A stretch of DNA of 38,023 nucleotides, from NCBI GenBank assembly GCA_043770095.1, contig JAYVIR010000089.1, positions 1 through 38,023 on the forward strand, given 5' to 3'. Shown here one piece after another: positions 15,757-22,851 of this stretch. The notes under the pieces are model-generated. The model saw only the letters and a list, made by a program, of their open reading frames with translations, was not told the origin of the DNA and searched no databases. The DNA comes from JBGSUZ01 sp043770095. Its GTDB lineage: Bacteria; Bacillota; Clostridia; Peptostreptococcales; Acidaminobacteraceae. Within the stretch, counting starts at the first letter, position 1. Each line of letters begins with the position of its first letter. Position numbers and translations under genes: made by a program.

Positions 15757-16421
15757 AATATGATCCCTCCTTTAAAAAAAGCCTGATGCAGTTCCAAAAT
15801 TTTATGAATCAGCACCTCTAGCTCGTGGCTTCGCTGTCTTGCGCAGACAAATGCGTCTTTCTCGCAAACCAAGCAAAGTCTTTGATCCATCCCTAAATCC
15901 TGCCGAGAAAGTTGCACCCCTTTCTCGTCTAATACATCAAAGTCGAAAATACGACCTAAAGGGTGTTGGTCTTCAATATGAAGGGTCAATGCTTTAACGC
16001 ACGCAGTAGACGCCTCCATCACTGCAAAATACTCAGGTCCTGTGTTTTCGACAATCGACTTTTCAAACGCAATCACATGACCCTTCGCCTCTATTTGCTG
16101 ACGAAATGCCTTTACGCCTGCGTCGAAGATCTCGTGTATTTCAGGGCTGTATTTCACAGCCCCAGGTATGTTGAGTTTGAATGACACCAATGGTTTTTCA
16201 AACTGTTTTTGTAAATGTTGTTGAATGAGGACACGTTTGTCCCTTCCCTGTAAAACATCTGAGAGGGACTGCGGCACGCCGATGAACGTCATGTTCTCAG
16301 AAATACTCAAACTTCTTGCATTCCCAAGACGCTCATTTTCACGACTTGCGTTTTCACGAATCTCATTTTTATTGCATAATTTTTCTAACCACATCCAAAA
16401 TGCTCCCATCTCTGTATTCAA
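15753..16421 (-). CDS. citX: CitX: apo-citrate lyase phosphoribosyl-dephospho-CoA transferase
   Basis: The C-terminal two thirds match CitX (holo-ACP synthase): VSFKLNIPGAVK, GRIFDFDVLDEKGVQLSRQDLG, and a Cys-containing CLVCEKDAFVCARQRSHE. CitX attaches the phosphoribosyl-dephospho-CoA group made by CitG to the serine of CitD. The open frame gives 222 residues and would overlap the citF stop by 53 bases, but CitX proteins are usually shorter. ATG at 16292 (residue 44, just before TFIGVPQSLSDVL) fits the family better, though its ribosome binding site is weak. The true start is thus uncertain, and an alternative lies at 16421. The 3' end overlaps oadA. Confidence 0.88.
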   Translation of the reverse strand: MNTEMGAFWMWLEKLCNKNEIRENASRENERLGNARSLSISENMTFIGVPQSLSDVLQGRDKRVLIQQHLQKQFEKPLVSFKLNIPGAVKYSPEIHEIFDAGVKAFRQQIEAKGHVIAFEKSIVENTGPEYFAVMEASTACVKALTLHIEDQHPLGRIFDFDVLDEKGVQLSRQDLGMDQRLCLVCEKDAFVCARQRSHELEVLIHKILELHQAFFKGGIIF

Positions 16422-17904
16422 TGATGGCGATCACGTCCTCTTCATACTTAATTTTTTCAGGCACGCCAACAATTTTTTCAGCTTTTTCTTTTAGCGCTTC
16501 AATAGTGAACATTGGAATGCCAAGCATTTCAAACTGGGCCATTAAATCCGCACGTCTAGGGTTAACCGCAATGCCAATATCTGTTACAACCACATCAATA
16601 CTTTCGCCTGGTGTAATCACGGTATTGACTGCCTCTACCACGCAAGGGATTCTGCCCCTAACGAGAGGTGTAACAATCATGGTCATTTTGGCACAAGCTG
16701 CGGTGTCTGAATGACCACCTGATGCGCCTCTAAGAACGCCGTCAGAACCGGTCATGACATTGACGTTAAAGTCAGTGTCTATTTCTAGAGCTGAAAGCAC
16801 CACAATGTCTAATTGGTTTGCGACACAGCCTTTATTGTGAGGGTTTGCATAATGTGAGGCATCAATTTCATGGTGTCTGATGTTGTCCGCAATGGATGCC
16901 ACTGCACTTAAGTCAAATCCTTGGACGTCGTAAATATGGTTGATGAGTCCTTCTTCTAACATTTCCACCATCGGCTTGGTGATGCCTCCGAGTGCAAATC
17001 TTGCTTTTATGTCCTTCGCAATCATGGCTTCTTTCATGAAACGACTGACCGCAAGCGCAGAACCGCCTGTTCCTGTTTGGAAGGAGAATCCGTCTTTAAA
17101 ATACTCAGACCCGATGATTACTTTGCTCGCATAGTCTGCAATAAGAAGCTCTTTCGGGTTTTTCGTGTAGCGCGTCGCACCAGAAGCTATGCCTGATGGG
17201 TCGCCAATGGCGTCTATTTTTACGACATAATCCACTTGTGTTTGAGAAATGCTGGCTGGCAAATTGGGGGAAGCTACCAAACAGTCTGTAATGATAACCA
17301 CTTTATCCGCATACTGGGCATCAACTTTTGCATATCCGAGCGAACCGCAGTTTGCGACGCCTCTAGAACCGCTTGCATTGCCGTATTCATCCGATGAAGG
17401 GGCGCCTAAGAATGCCACGTCTATCTTAATATCTCCAGCTTCGATGGCTCTAGCTCTGCCACCGTGAGAACGAACAATGACTGGTTCTTTTAAGCCGCCC
17501 GCTGAAATGAACTCAGCCAATTCGCCTCTAAGACCGCTCGTTGTCACACTTGTTACCACGCCGTTTTCAATATGCTTGATTAACGGCTTATGAACGCCCG
17601 CCAAAGAACTTGACGCTAATTTAAGATTTTTGATGCCAAGCGATGCGATGATTGATAGGACTAAATTTTGAATATAGTCGCCTTCTCTAAAATGGTGGTG
17701 AAAAGAGATGGTCATGCCATCTTTTAACCCCGTTTTGTGAATGGCTTCTTCAATGCTGTCCAGCAGTTTTGAATCATGCGGCCCAATCGCTTTAACTGTT
17801 GTTGCCACTTTCACAACTTCAGCGTTTAATGCAAATGGTCCTTGATATAAGGCTCTATTTCCAATGTTTTGAGAAGGTATATCTCTACCAATGCTATTTT
17901 TCAT
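16369..17904 (-). CDS. citF: Citrate lyase alpha subunit (citrate CoA-transferase)
   Basis: From ATG at 17904 the protein has 511 residues, the normal size for CitF. It includes GMTISFHHHFREGDYIQNLV, NCGSLGYAKVDAQYADKVV, and the C-terminal GGHSDTAACAKMTM and GIAVNPRRADL segments. It exchanges the acetyl group on the CitD thioester for citrate. The frame stays open to 17964, but those 20 residues lie inside citE and have no family match. AGGAGG 9 bases before 17904 fixes the start, giving an 11-base overlap with the citE stop. It lies in the middle of the citC-D-E-F-X order. Confidence 0.96.
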   Translation of the reverse strand: MKNSIGRDIPSQNIGNRALYQGPFALNAEVVKVATTVKAIGPHDSKLLDSIEEAIHKTGLKDGMTISFHHHFREGDYIQNLVLSIIASLGIKNLKLASSSLAGVHKPLIKHIENGVVTSVTTSGLRGELAEFISAGGLKEPVIVRSHGGRARAIEAGDIKIDVAFLGAPSSDEYGNASGSRGVANCGSLGYAKVDAQYADKVVIITDCLVASPNLPASISQTQVDYVVKIDAIGDPSGIASGATRYTKNPKELLIADYASKVIIGSEYFKDGFSFQTGTGGSALAVSRFMKEAMIAKDIKARFALGGITKPMVEMLEEGLINHIYDVQGFDLSAVASIADNIRHHEIDASHYANPHNKGCVANQLDIVVLSALEIDTDFNVNVMTGSDGVLRGASGGHSDTAACAKMTMIVTPLVRGRIPCVVEAVNTVITPGESIDVVVTDIGIAVNPRRADLMAQFEMLGIPMFTIEALKEKAEKIVGVPEKIKYEEDVIAIIEYRDGSILDVVRKIMQ

Positions 17905-18793
17905 CTGCTTTAGCCTCCTTGTATAAACCAACTGCTTCTGCAAGCTGAAGCACACGCTCTGCACGGTCTACAATTGGCTTGTCAATCATTTTGCCATCTA
18001 GAGAAATTACGCCAAGGCCTCTTTCGAAGGCTTCTTTGGCAGCTCTTTTAACGGCAATGGCTTTTTTGATTTCGTTCTCTGTAGGCGCATAAATGTCATG
18101 AACCGGTTTGATTTGTCTTGGATTGATGACTGACTTTCCATCAAAACCTAGTTGTTTGATGAGGGTGACTTCTCTTTTGAAGCCCTCTTCATTTTCAACA
18201 TCTGAATACACCGTGTCTAAGGCATAAATGCCTGCGGCTCTTGCAGCAATGACAATCTGTGTTCTGGCACCAAGCAGTTCTATGCCGTCAGCGGATCTGA
18301 CGGTTTTTAAATTGGTCACATAATCCTCTGCGCCAAGTGCAATGCCGATGAGTCTTTTGCTTGAACAGGCTATATCGTAGGCATTAATGACGCCTAGCGG
18401 ACTTTCAATTGCTGCCATCATTTTGGTGCTGCCAACTTCTCTGCCACATCGTTTTTCAACGTCTTCAATGACCGCTTCAACGTCTAAAATGTCTTGTCTG
18501 GTTTCCGTTTTTGGCAAACGAATCACATGAATGCCGCCTCTTACCATTGCTTCAATGTCCTCATGTCCATGAGGTGAATCCAGTCCATTGATTCGAACGA
18601 CCAGTTCTTTGGTACCGTAGTCAATGCTCTTTAGAGCGTTATACACAAGGAATCTTGCAGAATCTTTTTCGGAGAGTGCCACAGCATCTTCAAGGTCAAA
18701 CATGAGTGAATCGGCTTCATAAATGTAAGCATCTTTTACCATGCCTGGGTTACTTCCCGGCAGAAACATCATGGTTCTTCTGAGTCTTTCCAC
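17894..18793 (-). CDS. citE: Citrate lyase beta subunit (citryl-ACP lyase)
   Basis: The 299-residue HpcH/HpaI-aldolase-family enzyme has RTMMFLPGSNPGMVKDA, the conserved MFDLEDAVA, MAAIESPLGVINAY, IALGAEDYVTNLK and FDGKSVINPRQI, all hallmarks of CitE with a Mg2+-binding active site. It cleaves citryl-ACP to acetyl-ACP and oxaloacetate. The start is GTG, 9 bases after GGGAGG, and that ribosome binding site overlaps the last codons of citD (the genes are 4 bases apart). Length and motifs are complete. Confidence 0.96.
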   Translation of the reverse strand: MERLRRTMMFLPGSNPGMVKDAYIYEADSLMFDLEDAVALSEKDSARFLVYNALKSIDYGTKELVVRINGLDSPHGHEDIEAMVRGGIHVIRLPKTETRQDILDVEAVIEDVEKRCGREVGSTKMMAAIESPLGVINAYDIACSSKRLIGIALGAEDYVTNLKTVRSADGIELLGARTQIVIAARAAGIYALDTVYSDVENEEGFKREVTLIKQLGFDGKSVINPRQIKPVHDIYAPTENEIKKAIAVKRAAKEAFERGLGVISLDGKMIDKPIVDRAERVLQLAEAVGLYKEAKADEK

Positions 18794-18797
18794 TTTT

Positions 18798-19091
18798 TTA
18801 TACCTCCCAGTTGTAATGGTCTTTTATGCCCGCCGCTCTATAAGCCGCACATTGAACTCTTGCTTTAATGGTGCAATCAAGCGCCCCTTTGTCTACAGCC
18901 ATTACGACTGCATTTTCTACGTTAAGTGCTTCTAATGTTTCTTTGATCACTTTTCTAATCTGCGTTCCAAATTGTTTTTCGACACTGCTTTTAAGGACAA
19001 TCTCTATCCCTTTTTCATTTTTCGGTTCAATTGTCACTTGAATATCACTCGACTCTAAAGTCCCAACCATTGCTGTTGTAATCATATTCAT
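18798..19091 (-). CDS. citD: Citrate lyase acyl carrier protein (gamma subunit)
   Basis: A 97-residue carrier protein containing VGTLESSDIQVTI, in which the first serine of the pair is the attachment site of the 2'-(5''-phosphoribosyl)-3'-dephospho-CoA group, by comparison with the known CitD of Klebsiella. The frame can be read five codons further up (to 19106) from a TTG, but that TTG lies inside the GGAGGTG ribosome binding site, so ATG 19091 is the real start. The serine is residue 14 from this start. The gene sits 15 bases past the citC stop and 4 bases before citE. Confidence 0.95.
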   Translation of the reverse strand: MNMITTAMVGTLESSDIQVTIEPKNEKGIEIVLKSSVEKQFGTQIRKVIKETLEALNVENAVVMAVDKGALDCTIKARVQCAAYRAAGIKDHYNWEV

Positions 19092-19106
19092 GCCTTTCAC
19101 CTCCAA

Positions 19107-20150
19107 CTAATGTCTTCCAATATGATGTTTCATTTTTTCTATAAGTGCCTGACCACGCTCAGACTTAAAAAAGTCGTAGGTGGTTTTAGGGACAATTGTT
19201 TTGATGTCTTCCAATCTATTGTCTCGAATAAAGGCTCTGACCATTGAGGCACTAATGGCCTCACTCCCAACTTCAAGTCGGGGGATGATTTCACAACCTA
19301 CACCGTTTGCTTGCAACATTAAATTCATTGTTTCAATATAGGTTCTAGTGACTTTGCAGTAAGGTTCTTCACCGACATAACGACGGGTAATGCCTAAGGT
19401 TGGTACGACGTGCCTTAAAAATATTTCTAAATCTAGTTTTGCGTGTGCAATCACAACAGCCTCTTCTCCATTAAGAAAATAGGAAGGGAATGTTGATTTG
19501 GAGACCATATAGGCGCCCGCGCTGTGGAGAATGACGTTTGGCAAGTGTGCCACGCCTTTTGCAATAAGTTCGTAGCGTGTCTCAAAAGGAATGATGGAAG
19601 CTTCTTCTGAAACGACAAAAAGGTGAACCACTTCATTTTCTTGTGCTGTTTTTTCAACCAAATATTGATGCCCTAGCGTAAAGGGATTTGCGTTCATGAC
19701 GATGGCTGCGACTTGATCGGCAGAAACTTTCTTTTTTGCCATTTCGCTTTTATAGCGTGCAACGCCATCTGGTTTGTTTTCCATAAAAATGACGACATTC
19801 TCGACGCAAGCGATTTCGTAAAATCCAAGGTCTTTAAACAGGTTGCCAAGCGTGCTTTTGGTATATAAAAACAAATGGTGTTCCCCACGCTGTGAGAGTT
19901 CTGCTTGAAGATGTGAGACAACTTTGTTCATTAGCCCAAGGCCTTGATACTCCGAGTCAACCGCCAAACACCTTAAAGTATTTTTATAAAAGGAACCCGT
20001 TGCCACTAAAGAATTGTCCTTATAAATGCCCATCGTGTATTCAATGGTGGCATCTAGTTCAAGACCTTCTTGCTGTAACAGCTGGAGCAACTTCTCTTTT
20101 TCAAAAGCATCTTCTAAATAAATCCTTCTGATTTCTAGTTCAAAATCCAC
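19107..20150 (-). CDS. citC: [Citrate (pro-3S)-lyase] ligase
   Basis: The 347-residue enzyme has an N-terminal GNAT-like domain (about 1-125; LAVDSEYQGLGLMNKV) and a C-terminal nucleotidyltransferase-fold domain with NANPFTLGH (153-161, the HxGH-type ATP site) and a late SASMVRAFIRDN. It uses ATP and acetate to acetylate the thiol of the CitD prosthetic group, activating citrate lyase. GTG start, 9 bases after GAGGGG; the stop of citG is 19 bases upstream. Full length for the family. Confidence 0.95.
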   Translation of the reverse strand: MDFELEIRRIYLEDAFEKEKLLQLLQQEGLELDATIEYTMGIYKDNSLVATGSFYKNTLRCLAVDSEYQGLGLMNKVVSHLQAELSQRGEHHLFLYTKSTLGNLFKDLGFYEIACVENVVIFMENKPDGVARYKSEMAKKKVSADQVAAIVMNANPFTLGHQYLVEKTAQENEVVHLFVVSEEASIIPFETRYELIAKGVAHLPNVILHSAGAYMVSKSTFPSYFLNGEEAVVIAHAKLDLEIFLRHVVPTLGITRRYVGEEPYCKVTRTYIETMNLMLQANGVGCEIIPRLEVGSEAISASMVRAFIRDNRLEDIKTIVPKTTYDFFKSERGQALIEKMKHHIGRH

Positions 20151-20169
20151 TATTTATACCCCTCAAGTC

Positions 20170-21045
20170 TTATAAAATGCCTTCGTTCATTGCAAGAAAA
20201 ACGCTTACGGCTAACAGGTCTGCCGACCCTCCCGGACTGAGGCGCATGTCACAAAACGCCAGATTCATTTCAGCTAATTTCTCTACGGCGTCTAATTGCT
20301 GCATCCCGCCTGCTTCTATGAACTGCCTTGCTTGTCTTTTGGCATAAACCAATCCATCAATGCCACCTCGTGTGACCAAATTGGTGTCTTCAGCACTTTG
20401 CATGAGTCTTAGCAGTAATTCTAATAACAATTCATTAATAGATAGATGATCTTCAGGCGCCCAGTTTCTGAGGGTTTCAAAAGTCATTTCCCTAATGGTC
20501 TTAAATCCTGAAGCCACTTCTCCTCTAATACCTGTAAAACCATAATGCGCATAGTATTGTTCGCCGTAGGTAAGTGTTTCAGGTTCTTTTAAATGAACAT
20601 CTTTGAAATCTTTTTCAATAAGGTTATGCGTCATTTTAGCGACTATTTCGCAAACTGCTTCCATTTTTATAGGGTCTTCATTTTTTTTAAGAACCCCTAC
20701 CGCCGCACAAGCTATGCCAAGTGTAAAAACAATGCCTTTGTGGGTATTGATGTTTTTGGTGGCTGTAAACATACTGGTTTCTGAAACCCTGCCTGGCATT
20801 CGAATCTGGTCGAGAAGCTCAGTAAGGTCACTGCCTTCAAAAGAAAGCCCTACCATCGCACAGTCGAAAAAGCCTTTGTAAAGAGAAACACTGCTGTCCA
20901 TAAAGGTATAGAAATCCATATCTTTGTGGGCGCCAGAGTCAATTCTGTCTACAAGGCCAGGCTTAGGCGTGGCTGTCACTTCATAAAGTACAGCCCTTTG
21001 TGCCATAGATGCAATTTGATGTGCCGTTGTTTCTTTTTCTAACAT
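20170..21045 (-). CDS. citG: Triphosphoribosyl-dephospho-CoA synthase
   Basis: The 291-residue protein belongs to the CitG/MdcB family: TPKPGLVDRIDSGAHKDMD (27-45), GIRGEVASGF and RLSPGGSADLLAVSVFL near the C-terminus. It makes 2'-(5''-triphosphoribosyl)-3'-dephospho-CoA from ATP and dephospho-CoA, the precursor of the citrate lyase prosthetic group. Length suits a stand-alone CitG, and the separate citX fits this. AAGGGTG before the ATG. It is the first gene after the transporter, with a 144-base gap containing hairpins but no terminator with a U-run. Confidence 0.94.
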   Translation of the reverse strand: MLEKETTAHQIASMAQRAVLYEVTATPKPGLVDRIDSGAHKDMDFYTFMDSSVSLYKGFFDCAMVGLSFEGSDLTELLDQIRMPGRVSETSMFTATKNINTHKGIVFTLGIACAAVGVLKKNEDPIKMEAVCEIVAKMTHNLIEKDFKDVHLKEPETLTYGEQYYAHYGFTGIRGEVASGFKTIREMTFETLRNWAPEDHLSINELLLELLLRLMQSAEDTNLVTRGGIDGLVYAKRQARQFIEAGGMQQLDAVEKLAEMNLAFCDMRLSPGGSADLLAVSVFLAMNEGIL

Positions 21046-21071
21046 AACGTTTCACCCTTTTCGTATATATT

Positions 21072-21137
21072 AGTTGACGATTTAATTCAACTGATATAAG
21101 TGGGTGTCACCTGAGCTTCATCACTCAAGGGACACCC
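21072..21137 (-). promoter_or_regulatory. Intercistronic hairpins between citM-like gene and citG
   Basis: Two inverted repeats lie in the 144-base gap: AGTTGA/TCAACT (21072-21092, 9-base loop), and a longer one with GGGTGTC/GACACCC arms (21102-21108 and 21131-21137) extended inward by imperfect CTTGAG/CTCAGG pairing. Neither is followed by a U-run in minus-strand RNA, so read-through is expected. They may act in RNA processing or differential expression of transporter versus lyase genes. Confidence 0.5.
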
Positions 21138-21189
21138 CTTTATCCTAATTTGTTAAATTGTTCAACTCAACGGATTGAGTATTAGGTTA

Positions 21190-22488
21190 TTAAAGTGGCA
21201 TGAAACCGATGGCTGCTGCAGATGCAACAAAGATCACAAAGATTCCAATTGCCCACTTAGCAACACTTCTCTGCCATTCGCCCATATCTACGCCTGTTAA
21301 CTGTAGTAAGAGGTAAATGAAGGCAACAAGAGGGCTGATTAAGTGGAAAGCTTGACCCATAAGGGAAGCGACACCAATTTGAAGTGCTGAGAAACCATAA
21401 GCTGCGCCAGTCTCTGCGAGTATCGGAAGTACACCAAAGTAGAAAGCGTCATTCGATAAGAAGAATGTCCCCGGAGCACTGATGATTGCTGTGAGAAGTA
21501 CAAAGTGAGGTGCAAGGCCAGCAGGGATCATAGTGATCATTTGTTGAGCCATTGCTTCTGCCATCTTCGACTCTGTGAGGATACCCATGAATACGCCAGC
21601 AGCAAGTACCATTCCAATTACTTGAACTGCGCTTCCGCCGTGCTTTTCGATGAGATCTCTTTGTGTGCTGAGTTTTGGATAGTTAAGAAGAAGGGCTACT
21701 GCTGTACCCACTTGGAAGATAATCGCAGGCGGTACTAAGCCTGAAATTAATGTCGTTACCATTGCAACGGTTAAGAATAAATTCACCCAAATTAACTTTG
21801 GACGCTTAAGTGCTAATTCTTCTGGGTCTGTTGTTTCTGTTAAACGAGCAAGTGTTTCACTGTCAATATGAGTAACGCCAAGACGCTTTCTCTCTTTAAG
21901 ACCAAGATAGTAAGCAACGCCAATGACATAAAGGACTGAAATAATCATCCCTGGAAGCAGTGGTGCAAGAATGTCGTTTGCTTCGAGTTTAAGTGCTGAC
22001 ATAACTCGAGCCGTTGGACCACCCCAAGGAATGAGGTTCATGATTGAGTTTTGCAAAATGATGAGTGTTGCTAAATATAATTTTTTGATTTTAAGTTTGT
22101 CGTAAACAGGAATGAGTGCAGAACAAACGATCATTGTCGTTGTTGTGCCGTCTCCGTCTAATGAAACAATTGCTGCAAGAATGGCTGTTCCAACGAGTAC
22201 TTTAAGTGGATCGCCTTTTACTGCTTTTACCGTGAACTTTACTAAAGGATCAAAAAGACCCGCATTGATCATGATGCCAAAATAGAGAATTGCGAATAAT
22301 AGCATTGCAGATGTTTTACTAACACCCTTTACACCTTCAATGGCAAAATCACCTAATTGAAGACCAAAACCACCCATAAGACCGAAAATAATTGGAACAA
22401 TAATCAGTGAAGTAAATGCTGTCATACGTTTGGACATAATAAGTACCATAAACGTAATGACCATTCCATAGCCTAATAATGCTAACAT
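21190..22488 (-). CDS. CitMHS-family citrate transporter
   Basis: From ATG 22488 the protein has 432 residues with about a dozen hydrophobic helices and the CitMHS/IT-superfamily landmarks AIVSLDGDGTTTTMIV and MNLIPWGGPTARVMSAL. Characterised members in Bacillus (CitM, CitH) take up citrate complexed with divalent metal together with protons. It is the first gene of the citrate cluster, so citrate or a citrate-metal complex is the expected substrate. The frame stays open 38 codons further up (to 22602), but AGGAGGTG lies 11 bases before 22488, and the upstream codons read as polar leader, so the shorter form is chosen. Fermentative citrate clusters often carry a different, Na+-dependent carrier (CitS), which makes this choice noteworthy. 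Confidence 0.9.
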   Translation of the reverse strand: MLALLGYGMVITFMVLIMSKRMTAFTSLIIVPIIFGLMGGFGLQLGDFAIEGVKGVSKTSAMLLFAILYFGIMINAGLFDPLVKFTVKAVKGDPLKVLVGTAILAAIVSLDGDGTTTTMIVCSALIPVYDKLKIKKLYLATLIILQNSIMNLIPWGGPTARVMSALKLEANDILAPLLPGMIISVLYVIGVAYYLGLKERKRLGVTHIDSETLARLTETTDPEELALKRPKLIWVNLFLTVAMVTTLISGLVPPAIIFQVGTAVALLLNYPKLSTQRDLIEKHGGSAVQVIGMVLAAGVFMGILTESKMAEAMAQQMITMIPAGLAPHFVLLTAIISAPGTFFLSNDAFYFGVLPILAETGAAYGFSALQIGVASLMGQAFHLISPLVAFIYLLLQLTGVDMGEWQRSVAKWAIGIFVIFVASAAAIGFMPL

Positions 22489-22659
22489 AGAATAAAATAC
22501 ACCTCCTGTAGTTTGTGGGGACTTTCTTGAAAGTCCATTCTCTGTATCAATTTTGTAACCATTTGAGCTAGCCCAAGACTGAGTATATGCAGTGGGCTCC
22601 ATATCAACAACGAAATAACGCTAAATAATGTTCACTTTTCAGCGACTTTAGGTCACTCT

Positions 22660-22719
22660 TTAAAATAAAATTAAAGAAATCTTAAAATAATCTTAAAAAG
22701 CCAAATTTTAATATTTAAG
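22660..22719. promoter_or_regulatory. 11-bp phased TTAAA array (candidate OmpR-type operator)
   Basis: TTAAA occurs at 22660, 22671, 22682 and 22693 (exactly 11 bases apart), with TTAAG at 22715, two further periods on. The best two units read AATCTTAAAA. PhoB/OmpR-family regulators bind head-to-tail repeats at 11-base pitch, and such a regulator is encoded at 25166. The array lies in the 363-base gap between the citM-like start (22488) and the kinase start (22852). It is just upstream of a poor minus-strand promoter (GACCTA at 22654-22649, CATTAT at 22631-22626), as expected for an activated gene. No other gene is seen in this gap. Confidence 0.55.
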
Positions 22720-22767
22720 TATCAATGTCTACGCTTGTTTGAATGGCATTTTATTGAATTTTTGGTC

Positions 22768-22795
22768 TTGAAAATCTTTCGAATTCCGATAGACT
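22768..22795 (+). promoter_or_regulatory. Candidate promoter of the kinase gene
   Basis: TTGAAA (22768-22773) and TAGACT (22790-22795) are 16 bases apart, about 57 bases before the kinase ATG. Each differs from the sigma-A consensus by one or two bases. The match is from inspection only. Confidence 0.4.
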
Positions 22796-22851
22796 TTTAA
22801 GTAGATTTGTTTCACAAAACCTTTTTACCGCATTTGGACAAAGGAGTGCCT

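Noticed and set aside
17905..17964. 20-codon N-terminal extension of citF
   Set aside because: It lies wholly inside citE with no family match; AGGAGG points to the ATG at 17904.
22489..22602. 38-codon N-terminal extension of the transporter frame
   Set aside because: The extension is polar and unlike carrier N-termini, while AGGAGGTG sits 11 bases before the ATG at 22488.
22745..22763. Sigma-54-like TGGCA ... TTGAA upstream of the kinase
   Set aside because: The -12 GC dinucleotide is absent and no enhancer-binding-type regulator is nearby; a sigma-A-like pair at 22768-22795 fits better.
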